From: Lactarius indigo | Lineage: Eukaryota > Basidiomycota > Agaricomycetes > Russulales > Russulaceae | Direction: 5' to 3' | DNA length: 64,000 bases | Assembly (NCBI GenBank): GCA_025766275.1 | Contig: JAFKAC010000010.1 | Location: 1,612,001-1,676,000 of the forward strand | Shown: positions 10,411-20,356 of the stretch, piece by piece | Numbering within the stretch: position 1 is the stretch's first letter | Layout: each line of letters opens with the position of its first letter | Notes under the pieces: generated by a model | What the model saw: only the letters and a program-made list of their open reading frames with translations | Database searches by the model: none | What the model was told of the DNA's origin: nothing | Translations under genes and position numbers: made by a program

Positions 10411-13400
10411 ACCCGTCAGTCTGGGTGAGGGCTCTTCAATGTAATTCTGTAATTGTGACAACGTGCTATCGATCTATGCGAATTCCAGTAACTGTCCATA
10501 CAAATTACCAAACGACTGAAACAAAGGCGCTGGTTGACTCTGGCGCGACCGACAACTTCATCCGACCTAGCCTGGCAAAACGGGCTGGTATCCAGCCACA
10601 GCCACTGAATACGCCTCGCAAGATATGGAACATAGACAACACGGAAAACAAAGCTGGGTTAATCACTCATTACGTTAACCTGGAAGTGAAAACACGAGGA
10701 CTGATAAGACAGATGACCTTCCTGGTCACCGACCTCGGGAGCGAAGACATGGTGTTGGGGTATCCGTGGCTAAGCACATTTGAACCAACAATCAGTTGGG
10801 CCACCGCCACCATACACCCCGACATGCTGCCAATAATGTTAGCAACTACCGAAGCGTTGCTATCAACAACAACCATTCGAGCCCTCATTGTGGCCGAAAA
10901 GGAAGACATTGTGCGCGAACTAGAAGAAGAAGCGTTCGTTAAAGCCACCACCTCGACGGAGTTGGCCATACAAGCGAAACAGCAACAAACGGCAGCAGTA
11001 CTCCCTCAAGAATACGCAATGTTTGCCAAACTTTTCAACGAGCAAGCCTCGCACCGCTTCCCCCTGGCACGACCGTGGGATCACGCCATAGACTTCAAAC
11101 CATCCGCGCCGGCCGCCATCGACTGTAAAATCTACCCCATGACCCAAAAGGAAGAGGGCGAACTTAAGGAGTTCTTGGAGGAAAAGCTGAAGCAGGGATA
11201 CTTACGCCCTTCTATTTCCCCGTACGCATCCTCCTTCTTCTTCATTAAAAAGAAGGACGGGAAACTACGACCGGTACAGGACTACCGGGTCATCAACTCT
11301 TACACCATTCGAAATCAGTACCCACTGCCGCTAATACAGGATCTCATCCTCGACCTCAGTAATGCCCATATCTATACAAAGCTCGACATCCGATGGGGTT
11401 ACAACAACATACGTATTCGCGACGGCGACCAGGAAAAAGCAGCATTCAAAACTAAATTCGGCCTCTTTGAACCCACGGTCATGTTTTTTGGACTCACCAA
11501 CTCACCCGCCACCTTCCAGGCCATGATGAACCATATTTATCGCGACACCATCGCGAAGCATGAACGTCTGGGCACTACCATACGCGTCTACATGGACGAT
11601 ATTGGTATCGCTACTCACTTTGATCGCGATCTGGCGGCCCATGTGCGCGCTGTCCGCGACGTCTTGCGCGTCGCAGAAGAACACGACCTCTACTTCAAGC
11701 TCGAGAAGTGCCTGTTCCACCAACCGCGGATGGATTACCTGGGGGTAATCCTTGAACGGGGGGTGACCCGAATGGACCCTGTAAAAGTTCAAGGCATCAG
11801 GGACTGGCCAACACCAACAAAAGTCAAAGACGTCCGTTCTTTCCTTGGCTTCTGTAACTTTTACAGACCCTTTATCCGCGGTTTCGCAACTCACGCCAAA
11901 CCACTCACTAAACTGACACGGAAAGACGAAGAGTGGCGATGGACGGAAGAAGAAGAAAGGGCGTTCAACACCCTAAAACGTCTCGTAACGGAGGAACCGG
12001 TGCTGGCACACCCCATCCTCCAAGATCCATTCGAGTTGGAAGTAGACGCTTCGGGCTACGCGGTGGGAGCTGTATTACTACAAAAGAAATCTGACGGCAA
12101 GCGACACCCCATAGGTTACTACTCGGCGACGCTCTCCGAAGCCGAAAGAAACTATGACATCTATGACCTAGAACTGCTCGCGATAGTTAAGGCCCTACGA
12201 AACTGGCGACCACTCCTCGCAGGTGCCCCCCACAAGATCAAAATCTACTCGGACCATCTAAACTTACAGTACTGGAAGTCACTGCAAAAGATCAGTAGGC
12301 GAGTCGCCAGGGAAGTGCTCGAACTCTCTGAGTACGACTTCGAAATTCATCACATCAAAGGAAAGAACAACGGACGGGCGGACGCGCTGTCAAGACGACC
12401 GGATTACGACCAGGGGGTTGAGGACAACAGCGAAGTAGTGGTCCTACCCCCCGAAGTCTTTGTACGAACCCTTAACACCGCACGCACCTTCATCACAAAT
12501 CCAAACCTGCTACAACCACGTCACCAGCAGGACGAAGAGGTGATCAAGATATGGGTCGACCCGTATCACCTCAAGAAAATACAAGGAGAATGGTACAAAG
12601 ACGGCAGGTTCGTAATCACAGGACCAGCATCGACTCAATGCGTACTAATACATGACCATCATGACTTGCCAATACATGGCCACCCGGGAATCGCGAAAAC
12701 TCAACGCATCCTGGAGAGACACTACTGGTGGCCGCGACTCCGCAAAGACGTATATGAATACGTGCAAGGCTGCGCGGAATGCCAGAGGAACAAAGTCAAC
12801 ACAAGGCCCATACGAGCCGCGCTGCACCCCATCACGCCAATACTGGAAGCCATGCCGTTCCAAACGGTGGCGGTAGACTTCATCACTAAACTCCCCGCGT
12901 CCAAGGGGTATGACAGTATACTGACTGTCACGGACCATGACTGCAGCAAAGCCTCCATTTTCATCCCATGTCGAGAAGAAATCACCGCGGAAGAAACGGC
13001 GACTCTGTACGTGGCCCAGGTATTCAAACGCTTTGGACTACCGCGCAAAATAATAAGCGACCGCGACCCCCGCTTCACGTCAAAGTTTACCAGAGAAGTG
13101 TGTCGCATTCTGGGGATTCAACAGAACATATCAACCGCGTACCACCCGCGTACCGACGGACAGTCCGAACGGACCAACCAGTGGCTAGAACAGTACTTAC
13201 GCTTCTGGGTAAATGAGCGGCAAGACAACTGGGAGGCTTATCTGCCAATCGCCGAGTTCGCGCACAACAACTGGCCACATGAACACACCAAGGAGTCGCC
13301 ATTCCAATTACTGATGGGGTATAACCCACAAGCGGATTGGACGGATAAGCCATCTCCCATCCCCCTCGCAACCGCGCGACTGACACAACTAAAAGAAGCC

Positions 13401-15119
13401 AGGGACAGCGCCCAACGCCTTATAAAGAAGGCGCAAGAGTCGTGGGTGCGCAACAGAGATACGCCCAAGTTCAATATCAATGACCTCGTGTGGCTCGAGG
13501 GCAAACATCTCCGAACCAATCAACCCACAGCGAAATTAGCGGCGCGACGCCACGGACCCTTTCGGGTGGTACAGGTGATGTCCCCATACAACTATCGATT
13601 GGAACTTCCCACGCAGTGGAGTATCCACCCAGTGTTTCACATCAATCTTCTCACACCGTACAAACAAACCTCCTTACACGGGGAGAACTTCACACGACCA
13701 CCGCCCGAACTGATAGACGGAGAGGAAGAATACAAGGTCGAGGCCATTCTAGACACTCGGCATTTCGGCAGGGGAAGACGCCTCCAATATCTGATCAAAT
13801 GGAAGGGGTACCCAGACTCGGAAAACCAGTGGGTCAACAAAGACGACGTCTTTGCGCCGGAAGCGCTCCACCTGTATCAGGAAGCGCAGACCCACGGTAA
13901 AAGAGATAAAGTGGGGGTTGCCAGAACAGAGGACAGTCATCCCCTTTTCCTTCGCACAGCTACCACTCTCATGCCCACTTCCCCATTGCAACATGTCACC
14001 CAAGCGCAGCTCCTCGACTCCCTCGCAGAAGACGCCCGCGCCCTCTTGGCTGAGGACGACGACACCGAAGTTCCCAACACTCAGCTCACGCCATGGACAC
14101 CTCTTGCACCAGCAGAGGGGCCCATCACCGCACAAGAATGGATCAACGTCGTCACCAGGTTTCCAGACCCAACAACCACCCCTGACGACGACCGAGCCGT
14201 CGTCCACGTCTTCCGAAATGATAGCGGCGAACGCGAACCCATCGCCGCTATCCCCCCAAGCGACAACCTCATCGGCGTTCACGGAGTTTTCCTGAGCAAC
14301 GACCAGCGTTCAAGCGCTGATGGAGTACGAGTTGGAGGGCTGGAAGAGGGTAGCGGCGGCGTGGCAGAAGGAGCAGCTGGACTCGGCAGCAGCCCGACTG
14401 AGAGAGATGCGAGAGCGACGGCAGCGATGGCGGCAGCTGAGGCTGGCCATGATGACGAAGATTATTACCCGGCAAGACACCCCTTCCTTCGAACGAAACG
14501 CGACCCTGATCATCCCCTCGTCACGCCCTGGCTCGTCTACTCCGACGGGTCCCCCATGTATCGAGGACGTGTGCGCGTGCCTGGTGCCGCCGATCACCGT
14601 CCGTTCACCGCCGCCGAGGACCCCGCGCATGTCATTGCGCCTGAAGGGTTCCGGGCGAACCGACGACCCCATTACATTCGATACCCCATCACCGGGCCCG
14701 ACGGAGTAGAGAGGGACGCGTCGCACATCCAAATCATCGGAGGGGCGGACCCCCTCATATTAGGAGTTATACCGGGCTCGCCGCACGTCTACGGTAAGCC
14801 CTTCTACGCCGAACCTCACGTATCTGCGGCACTTTGCCCCACGTACCCGCACGAGGACCTCGTCGTCTTTGAAGCGGACAAGATCACCGACCGCGCACTC
14901 AATCGTATCAACGATGAGTCGCTCACTGCGGAGGTTATGCGCTTCCGTGCGGCCAGCTACGAGCTGGATCGACTTCGGGCGAGGGTGAGTCAGCTTCGCG
15001 CGATGATCGAGTGCGCGCAGGATGACCGCCGCGACGCTATTTACCGTTTGGAGCGTGCCACCGCGTTAGAGCGCATTGCCGACGAACAGCGTGATTGGCC
15101 GGCCAGAGATTTTCGGTGA
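10380..15119 (+). CDS. Element C pol: protease, RT, RNase H, integrase, chromodomain, C-terminal module
   Basis: 1579-residue open frame, -1 relative to gag. Protease LVDSGATDNF (D53-S-G). Reverse transcriptase about 235-420 with [18 protein letters not shown] and Y404-M-D-D. RNase H with D556 (EVDASGYAVGAVL) and a later SDHLNLQYW. Integrase HHCC finger about 755-810, core D833 (VDFITKLP), D894 (SDRDPRF), E930 (GQSERTN), a D,D-35-E triad. Chromodomain about 1115-1160 (EEYKVEAILDTRHFGRGRRL). Then about 415 residues not expected in a gypsy pol: a low-complexity, acidic part, a conserved block (IIGGADPLILGVIPGSPHVY) and a coiled coil to RDFR. All catalytic residues I can check are present. Confidence 0.95.
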   Translation: MGKRGFSGRLNPSVWVRALQCNSVIVTTCYRSMRIPVTVHTNYQTTETKALVDSGATDNFIRPSLAKRAGIQPQPLNTPRKIWNIDNTENKAGLITHYVNLEVKTRGLIRQMTFLVTDLGSEDMVLGYPWLSTFEPTISWATATIHPDMLPIMLATTEALLSTTTIRALIVAEKEDIVRELEEEAFVKATTSTELAIQAKQQQTAAVLPQEYAMFAKLFNEQASHRFPLARPWDHAIDFKPSAPAAIDCKIYPMTQKEEGELKEFLEEKLKQGYLRPSISPYASSFFFIKKKDGKLRPVQDYRVINSYTIRNQYPLPLIQDLILDLSNAHIYTKLDIRWGYNNIRIRDGDQEKAAFKTKFGLFEPTVMFFGLTNSPATFQAMMNHIYRDTIAKHERLGTTIRVYMDDIGIATHFDRDLAAHVRAVRDVLRVAEEHDLYFKLEKCLFHQPRMDYLGVILERGVTRMDPVKVQGIRDWPTPTKVKDVRSFLGFCNFYRPFIRGFATHAKPLTKLTRKDEEWRWTEEEERAFNTLKRLVTEEPVLAHPILQDPFELEVDASGYAVGAVLLQKKSDGKRHPIGYYSATLSEAERNYDIYDLELLAIVKALRNWRPLLAGAPHKIKIYSDHLNLQYWKSLQKISRRVAREVLELSEYDFEIHHIKGKNNGRADALSRRPDYDQGVEDNSEVVVLPPEVFVRTLNTARTFITNPNLLQPRHQQDEEVIKIWVDPYHLKKIQGEWYKDGRFVITGPASTQCVLIHDHHDLPIHGHPGIAKTQRILERHYWWPRLRKDVYEYVQGCAECQRNKVNTRPIRAALHPITPILEAMPFQTVAVDFITKLPASKGYDSILTVTDHDCSKASIFIPCREEITAEETATLYVAQVFKRFGLPRKIISDRDPRFTSKFTREVCRILGIQQNISTAYHPRTDGQSERTNQWLEQYLRFWVNERQDNWEAYLPIAEFAHNNWPHEHTKESPFQLLMGYNPQADWTDKPSPIPLATARLTQLKEARDSAQRLIKKAQESWVRNRDTPKFNINDLVWLEGKHLRTNQPTAKLAARRHGPFRVVQVMSPYNYRLELPTQWSIHPVFHINLLTPYKQTSLHGENFTRPPPELIDGEEEYKVEAILDTRHFGRGRRLQYLIKWKGYPDSENQWVNKDDVFAPEALHLYQEAQTHGKRDKVGVARTEDSHPLFLRTATTLMPTSPLQHVTQAQLLDSLAEDARALLAEDDDTEVPNTQLTPWTPLAPAEGPITAQEWINVVTRFPDPTTTPDDDRAVVHVFRNDSGEREPIAAIPPSDNLIGVHGVFLSNDQRSSADGVRVGGLEEGSGGVAEGAAGLGSSPTERDARATAAMAAAEAGHDDEDYYPARHPFLRTKRDPDHPLVTPWLVYSDGSPMYRGRVRVPGAADHRPFTAAEDPAHVIAPEGFRANRRPHYIRYPITGPDGVERDASHIQIIGGADPLILGVIPGSPHVYGKPFYAEPHVSAALCPTYPHEDLVVFEADKITDRALNRINDESLTAEVMRFRAASYELDRLRARVSQLRAMIECAQDDRRDAIYRLERATALERIADEQRDWPARDFR
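10383..10398 (+). promoter_or_regulatory. Element C gag-pol -1 frameshift site
   Basis: Two canonical slippery heptamers lie in the correct phase within the 31-nt gag-pol overlap: G_GGA_AAA (10383-10389) and G_GGT_TTT (10392-10398), with the gag stop TGA at 10408-10410. A -1 slip at either leads into pol. GGGTTTT is kept in B, E and G; GGGAAAR is absent in G, so the second is the better candidate. Confidence 0.65.
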
Positions 15120-15136
15120 GCCTGGGGTCTCACGCT

Positions 15137-15150
15137 AGGAAGGGAGGTGA
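15137..15150 (+). promoter_or_regulatory. Element C polypurine tract
   Basis: GGAAGGGAGGTGA directly before the 3' LTR, the expected plus-strand primer site. Confidence 0.75.
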
Positions 15151-15629
15151 TGTCACGTTTCGACTCGGACCCTTACTGTACCGGTTGCGACTACGGCGGT
15201 AAGGTATATTAGTTGCGGACTTACTTACGATAGTGCGGTGATACGGTCGTACGATAGGAGATACGGTGCTGATAGCTGACTGAGGATGGACGCCACCAAT
15301 ACTAGTACTAGTAGTATTAGGATTTGAGATACTTACGCGATATGTTGGACGCTACTTACGGTGATTCATAGCAGCGCTTCTAAGCCTGCTCGTTTGTGTA
15401 TTTAAACTGTCCTGTGAAGACCAAGATACGCCATCTTGGTCTTCTTGAATCGTCACTTGTCACTTTCTCTTTCTCTCCTTCTTTCTCTAAGCCATCGCCT
15501 CCAAGATCGAGTGCACCTTCGAGTGTTCACTATTGCTTACGCTTGGACCTCCAAGTCCTCAAGCCAAACCGCTAAGTTGTTACCGCCTTCATCGAGCTCA
15601 AGTCGAGCTAACGTCGTGACGACGTTACA
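15151..15629 (+). repeat. 3' LTR of element C
   Basis: 479 bp; compared with 7843-8321 I find two substitutions (CTTGTCACTTT for CTTGTCTCTTT, and ACCGCC for ACCACC). Confidence 0.95.
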
Positions 15630-15886
15630 TCTATGTTCCATATTTTGCGGGGTGTTTCTAGCGGCCGTATCGGGATTCCCGCCCGGGCGGCCATTCCTGG
15701 TTTGATGAAGTTGTCGGTGGCTCCAGAGTCTACTAGAGCATTGGTTTCAGTCGTTTTGTAATTCGTTCGGACAGTCACTGGAATTCGTAGAGATCGATAG
15801 CGCGTTGTCACAATTACAGAATTACATCGTAAAGCCCTCACCCAGACTGACGGGTTCAGGCATTCTGAAAACCCTCCTTTCCCCAC
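15630..15886 (-). pseudogene. Element B pol, N-terminal part with protease
   Basis: Start of B pol, overlapping the gag end by about 31 bases in the -1 frame. It contains the aspartic protease motif LVDSGATDNF and KIWNID, where element C interrupts the reading frame. The slippery heptamer GGGTTTT lies at 15868-15874 on the minus strand. Confidence 0.85.
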
Positions 15887-17952
15887 AGATCTTGAAGTAT
15901 GAGGTCTTTTACCTCGTCCGTGCTATTGGCTACCTGTGTTAGCCATTCCTTTGCTTGTTCTCCGGCCGTCTTTGTTGCGTTAATGTGTGGTGCGGGTGTT
16001 GCGCTTGGTGCTGGCGTTGCATATCCCTGTAACGACGGCTCGTACTGAGACGTAGGGCCCGGTGTTCCTGGCCATTGTGGCGGTCCTGGCCATTGCGGTG
16101 ACCAGGCGGCTTCTGTCATTCTGCTACTGGAGGGGGCGTTAGGCCACGGCCTTTGGTTCCTCGGGTGTGGACAATTTCGTGAGAGATGTCCCGGGGCATT
16201 ACAGTTATAGCAAAGGACGTTCCTTAGATCTCGTCGGGATCCTCCTCTCCCTCGTCCCCGCGCCCCAGGTCCTCCTCTAGGCGGGAAGGGAAGCGCAGGC
16301 CAGTCGTGATGGGGCAGTTTATTAAAGTCGATGTCTTCGGATCCTGCGAGTCGCACCTTGGCACGGTCTGCCGAGGTGTCCATGGCCCATGGATTCGTTT
16401 GTGGTAGATTCTGTGGGAGCGCCCACCCCGTGTTGCCGCTTTGCTTCTTTGGCTGAGACGAGGTGTTCTTGTACTCGTTGAGCCGTGCTTTGAGATGTAT
16501 GTAATTCTTCTGCCTTTTGAGGATGGCCCGTTTCCAATCGTCGAACGTGACAGGGTCGTCGAACTGGAACGCGTTTTTAAACAGCTCCTTGGGCAACCCC
16601 GCCGTGAAGAGGTCGATGGTTTGTGATTCGTTGAGACGGTAGTGAGCCTTCTGTGCTAGCTGTTCGAAGTCGTTGACGTACTTGTCAATGTCCTCTCCTA
16701 CCATTTTGAAGCCTTTTCGTAGTATGGCTTGTGCTTGTTCCCGCTCCAGAGTGTTCTCAAATCGTTGGCTGAAGCTGTCTGCTATGGCTTCCCACAAGTC
16801 TCTTGTATAGGGACTGATCCCTCGTTGTATCTGCCGATTGAGCCAATTCAGGAAGGACAGGACCCATTCGCTGACCGCTCCTCCCTTGATGTAAGATAAA
16901 AACAGGAGGCTCCTCCTGTAGTCGTTTCGCATGATAGGGGCGTCTAGGTTCATGCCCCAGTAGACGTGCCACTGTGTTAGGAATTGGTCTACTTTGAGTC
17001 TGTCGCCGTCAAAAATGGAGGGTGGCTCGCCGGTTAATTTTTCATGACCGTGCCCTCCTCCTCCTCCTGTACCATCTCCTCCCCTGCCTCCTCCTCCTCC
17101 GGGTGGTCCAGCAGGTGGTCCTCCTCCTCCTCCAGGTCCTCTTGGAGGTTCGGTTCGTCGTAGGTCAAATGGGACGCCTCCTCCTGGTGGCGGTGGCGGA
17201 TCCTCGCCAGGCCCTCCTATTCCTGGGGGAAGTTCTAATGCGGGTCGTCGTCCTGATGGTGGGTCTCCTCTATCGGATCCTATAGCCCGGAAGATGGCGG
17301 CGTCGTCCGCGGTCATCCGTACTCCGGTTTCTGGGTTGATGGGCATAAGGATGTCCCTTGCTTCAGCTCGTATTATGCGTGCTTCTTCAATTGCGACGTC
17401 TTCCATGGCCTGTGTTAGTGTTGCCATGATGGCTGGTGATTGAATATGAATTGGTTCGGGTTCTGTGATATGCGTGGACTCAGCTTGTTCGATGAGGAAG
17501 TCCTGTATTGCTCCTCCACTGGTTTCTGTTTGATCTGGTTCTCGTCCTTCGCTATCCGTCTGACTCTGTCGTTCTTCTCCTGATTCTTCTGCTTCTGACA
17601 CTACTTCTTGGGTAGAATGTTCTTGTCGTTGTCCGTCAATAGGACCCCAGTCTGCTCAACTATTGAGTTCTCGCGCGTCGATATCGCACCGATATCTGGG
17701 TCCCGCTGGTCGGATAGCGTCCCACTGGGATTCTATGGGGTTCCACGTAACCTCTACCCAACACAGGTGGTCGAAATTGAACTCAACTGGGCGGAACCTG
17801 CTAGGTCCGTTAAATTCTACGAAGTATCTGGTTTCTTCTTGTCTTTCCCTCCAGCCAGCCGCTTTCAAAAAGCGCGTAGGGACGTTGCGTTCTCCTCTTC
17901 TTGGGAGCAAATAGGGACGAAAGTCCGTCCACTGGTCTCTTGTTGTAGCCAC
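15856..17952 (-). pseudogene. Element B gag (one nonsense codon)
   Basis: Capsid/nucleocapsid polyprotein of element B. The frame opens directly after the PBS with GTG (17950-17952) and has no ATG near it. An in-frame stop follows ARELNS (near 17655, CGA to TGA relative to C), then the frame is open to 15856. Order: conserved N-terminal domain (RDQWTDFRPYLLPRRG), acidic stretch, proline/glycine-rich linker, capsid-like region (FDGDRLKVDQFLTQWHVYWG), zinc knuckle CYNCNAPGHLSRNC, tail ending DLWGKEGF. Confidence 0.87.
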
Positions 17953-17957
17953 GATGT

Positions 17958-17968
17958 ATCTTGGTCTT
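17958..17968 (-). promoter_or_regulatory. Element B primer binding site (self-priming type)
   Basis: AAGACCAAGAT read on the minus strand, 2 nt inside the 5' LTR. Its exact complement ATCTTGGTCTT occurs in the LTR (18188-18198 on the minus strand), 34 nt downstream of the TATA-like box at 18225-18232. This is the arrangement of Tf1/sushi self-priming elements. Confidence 0.8.
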
Positions 17969-17970
17969 AA

Positions 17971-18469
17971 TGTAACGCTGTCACGACGTTAGCTCGACTT
18001 GAGCTCAAAGGGCGACAACAACTTAGCGAATATTCCTGCTGACACGACGACGCGAAGGTCCGTGCCCTTGCCTCTTGGATGAATACACGGAGGTACACCG
18101 GCAAGTCGTACCGAAGACTGTCACAAGCGGAGTTGGACTTAGAGCGAGAGAGAGATAGAAGAAAAAGAAAACAAGTGACGATTCAAGAAGACCAAGATGG
18201 CGTATCTTGGTCTTCACTAGACAGCTTAAATACAAATCGAGCAGGCTTTCAAGCGCTGCTATGAGTCACAGTAAGGTAGCGTCCAACGTGTCGCGTAAGT
18301 AGCTCAAATCCTAATACTACTACTACTAGTATTAGTGGCGTAGTCCTCAGTCAGCAATCGCGCGCAATCTCCTATCGTACTCGTATCGCCTATCGTAAGT
18401 CCGTCACTAATATACCCTACCGCCGTAGTGACAACCGGTACAGTAAGGGTCCAGAGTCGAAACGTAACA
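17971..18469 (-). repeat. 5' LTR of element B
   Basis: 499 bp, TGTAACG...CGTAACA, almost identical to 2299-2797. It supplies the predicted promoter: TATTTAAG (minus strand, 18225-18232) and inferred start near 18198. Confidence 0.92.
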
Positions 18470-20356
18470 GAAGTCAGGAGGCGGGTGTGGAGCCGACAGC
18501 GTGTCCCAGGTCTTCAAAACTTACGATTTGAATTCCCGCCTTGTGGGCACCTTGCGGAACTGAGTCGGTCACAGAAGATGAGCTGGATGAAGAGACGACA
18601 ACAGGAAGACATACCTTTTGTCCAATCAAATGTCACGCGGCCATTGTGGACATGATGGAGTGCCATTTCTGTGCGCATCCTCTCATTCCCGGGTATTCGG
18701 CACCGACCCCGAAGGGCATTAAGGCCTGGGCTGTGAAACAAATCTATGGGTTCTGCGTCAGCCACAACTTGCCGAATCTGTGGGCTTACCTCTGGGAGAA
18801 CTGGTATCGACGTGGGAGGTGGGAGTTGTGGGCGCGGAGTGGGGAACCAAGAGAAATTCCGCGCCTAAAGATGACGATGTTCGTCAAAGGGCAGTAAGTG
18901 AAAGATCTAAAAAAAGGAAACAATTGTGACTCACCGTCTCATGTAGTTGGCGGCGCGTGAAGGAGGATTACCTCCAACACTTCAGCCTACCTGTTACAAT
19001 TTTCCTTGGACTTGTCCCTTCACATGTCACTATTCCTTTCCCGATACTATACGAGCCCTGTACGATTACGCGGACTATACAATTACCCAGTTCCTATTGC
19101 GCGCCTTACTTATCGATGCTCCCTTCTGATAAAGTTCGACATGTGCTAGTTTCCGATCGGTTTCCACTCACACGCGACCCCGCGTGATTCACCCTTATCT
19201 ATGCCTTGTTCCCTTTATGCATGGCCCTTTATTCCTTAACTGAGCAATGGCACCATCTGTTTGTAGTCGCCACACAGTACAATCTCTATTTAAACCTAGT
19301 CGTATCTAGCTTGTACGGTAGACTAGACTTCTTGTGTAATACTACACTTGAACACCTTTGTGCCCTCATTGTCTCGCGAACCCTTTGCCAGACCTTCGAG
19401 CCTTGGCCTTCCTCTACGATCCAAGTGACTACCGTCCTTGTGATCCTTGTGCATCATTCTGCTGAAGCCAAGCCTCAGAGCTTGCGCTACCGCGATTCGA
19501 CTGACTCAGTACAGGTCGTACACAACGCCCCTGTAGTGGCGTTACACTACCGCGTTTAGACTTGCTCACGTGGGTCTTAGTCACGAAATTAGTGCCGACG
19601 TATTACTGGAAACTCGACGTCGTGTTGAACGACATCGGACGCTTTCGCGAGCTGCCCAAATGGAGGAGGGACTTCAAATCTGAATGGAAAAAAGCAATGA
19701 GGACTCTGATAACAATGCCATTGAACGAGAAGTACAAACCAGACATCAATCGATTCGTTTGTACCTGCCCGCGATTCGTTGTCAGTCGATTCCTCCTGTG
19801 CAAGCACCTAGTTCAACAATTTCAGCCCGTCAGCCCGAGGTTCTTCCTTGAAGTAACACGAAATCAATCCGCACCTTTCTGGTCGCATCCATCCCTCAAA
19901 CCCCTTCCAAGTGGAGAAGAGTGTGAGCCAGGCCACCCAGTGGCTGGAGAGAGCGATCGTGACGATAAGGCCAATGTGGACGTGCATTACAGCCACCAGA
20001 ATACGGCGAGAAACAAGATCGACGACTCGGATTTTGAGTCCGATGACAACAACGGCGCACTAGTTGATACGAATAATGGAAGGGAGAAAAAAACATACGA
20101 AGAAGAAATGGGAAATCACGTACGCCTCATCCGCGATTTCTGCGACAGCCTCGAGTTTCAAATCAAGTTTCGAGACCCTCAGTTTTTGAGAACATTAGAG
20201 AGGGAGGGTGCTGGGTTCCTCAGACTCGCGCAGAACTGCCTCAGTTGTGAAAGGCGGATGAATTCGAGTCGAGTGGCCTCCCCGTCAACATGGGAAAGGT
20301 CAACAGCCAACACATTGTTCTATCGGTCACGGCCACGCCACGATGACGGCACCTGA
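18470..20356 (+). pseudogene. MULE transposase, C-terminal part with SWIM zinc finger (disrupted)
   Basis: Continuation of the gene beginning at 290. Removing element B and one GAAG target copy joins codon 2297-2298+18474 in frame. One stop (TGA 18529-18531) then breaks the exon, which otherwise runs to 18893. A 53-base intron (18894-18946) follows, and exon 4 runs 18947-18991 and 19552-20356 around a solo LTR. Conserved stretches include AYLWENWYRRGRWELWAR and a SWIM-type finger CTCPRFVVSRFLLCKH near 19762-19809 (CxC...CxH). The last ~150 residues are acidic and probably disordered. The joined product would be near 1058 residues. It cannot be made from this locus without removing two insertions and the stop. 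Confidence 0.85.
18992..19546 (+). repeat. Solo LTR, family T, in the MULE gene
   Basis: 555 bp, starts TGTTACAATT and ends GTGGCGTTACA, with perfect CTACC duplication (18987-18991, 19547-19551). TATTTAAA at 19287-19294 is followed 33 nt later by AGACTAGACTT (19320-19330), the family T self-primer 11-mer. Related to the LTRs of element I, in the other orientation. Confidence 0.93.

Larger units (their letters stand above)
7843..15629 (+). mobile_element. Gypsy element C (family A), complete and apparently intact
   Basis: 7787-bp Ty3/gypsy chromovirus with two 479-bp LTRs that differ at 2 positions by my reading, perfect TCTAT target duplication (7838-7842, 15630-15634), self-priming PBS, open gag and pol with a -1 overlap, and a polypurine tract. 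It is the best candidate in the window for a recently mobile gypsy element. It lies in B pol in the opposite orientation. Confidence 0.95.
2299..18469 (-). mobile_element. Gypsy element B (family A), nested host of element C
   Basis: Ty3/gypsy chromovirus in reverse orientation: 5' LTR 17971-18469, PBS 17958-17968, gag, pol, PPT just right of 2797, 3' LTR 2299-2797. The two 499-bp LTRs differ at only a few sites (for example C/T near 2307 versus 17979). Target duplication GAAG is seen at 2295-2298 and 18470-18473. B contains a solo LTR (3016-3538) and the whole of element C (7843-15629). Without them it is about 7.85 kb, close to C itself. Confidence 0.9.

Noticed and set aside
18428..18655. 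Separate small gene spanning the right end of element B
   Set aside because: It starts inside the LTR and ends in the MULE exon in the wrong frame; the MULE frame explains the region.
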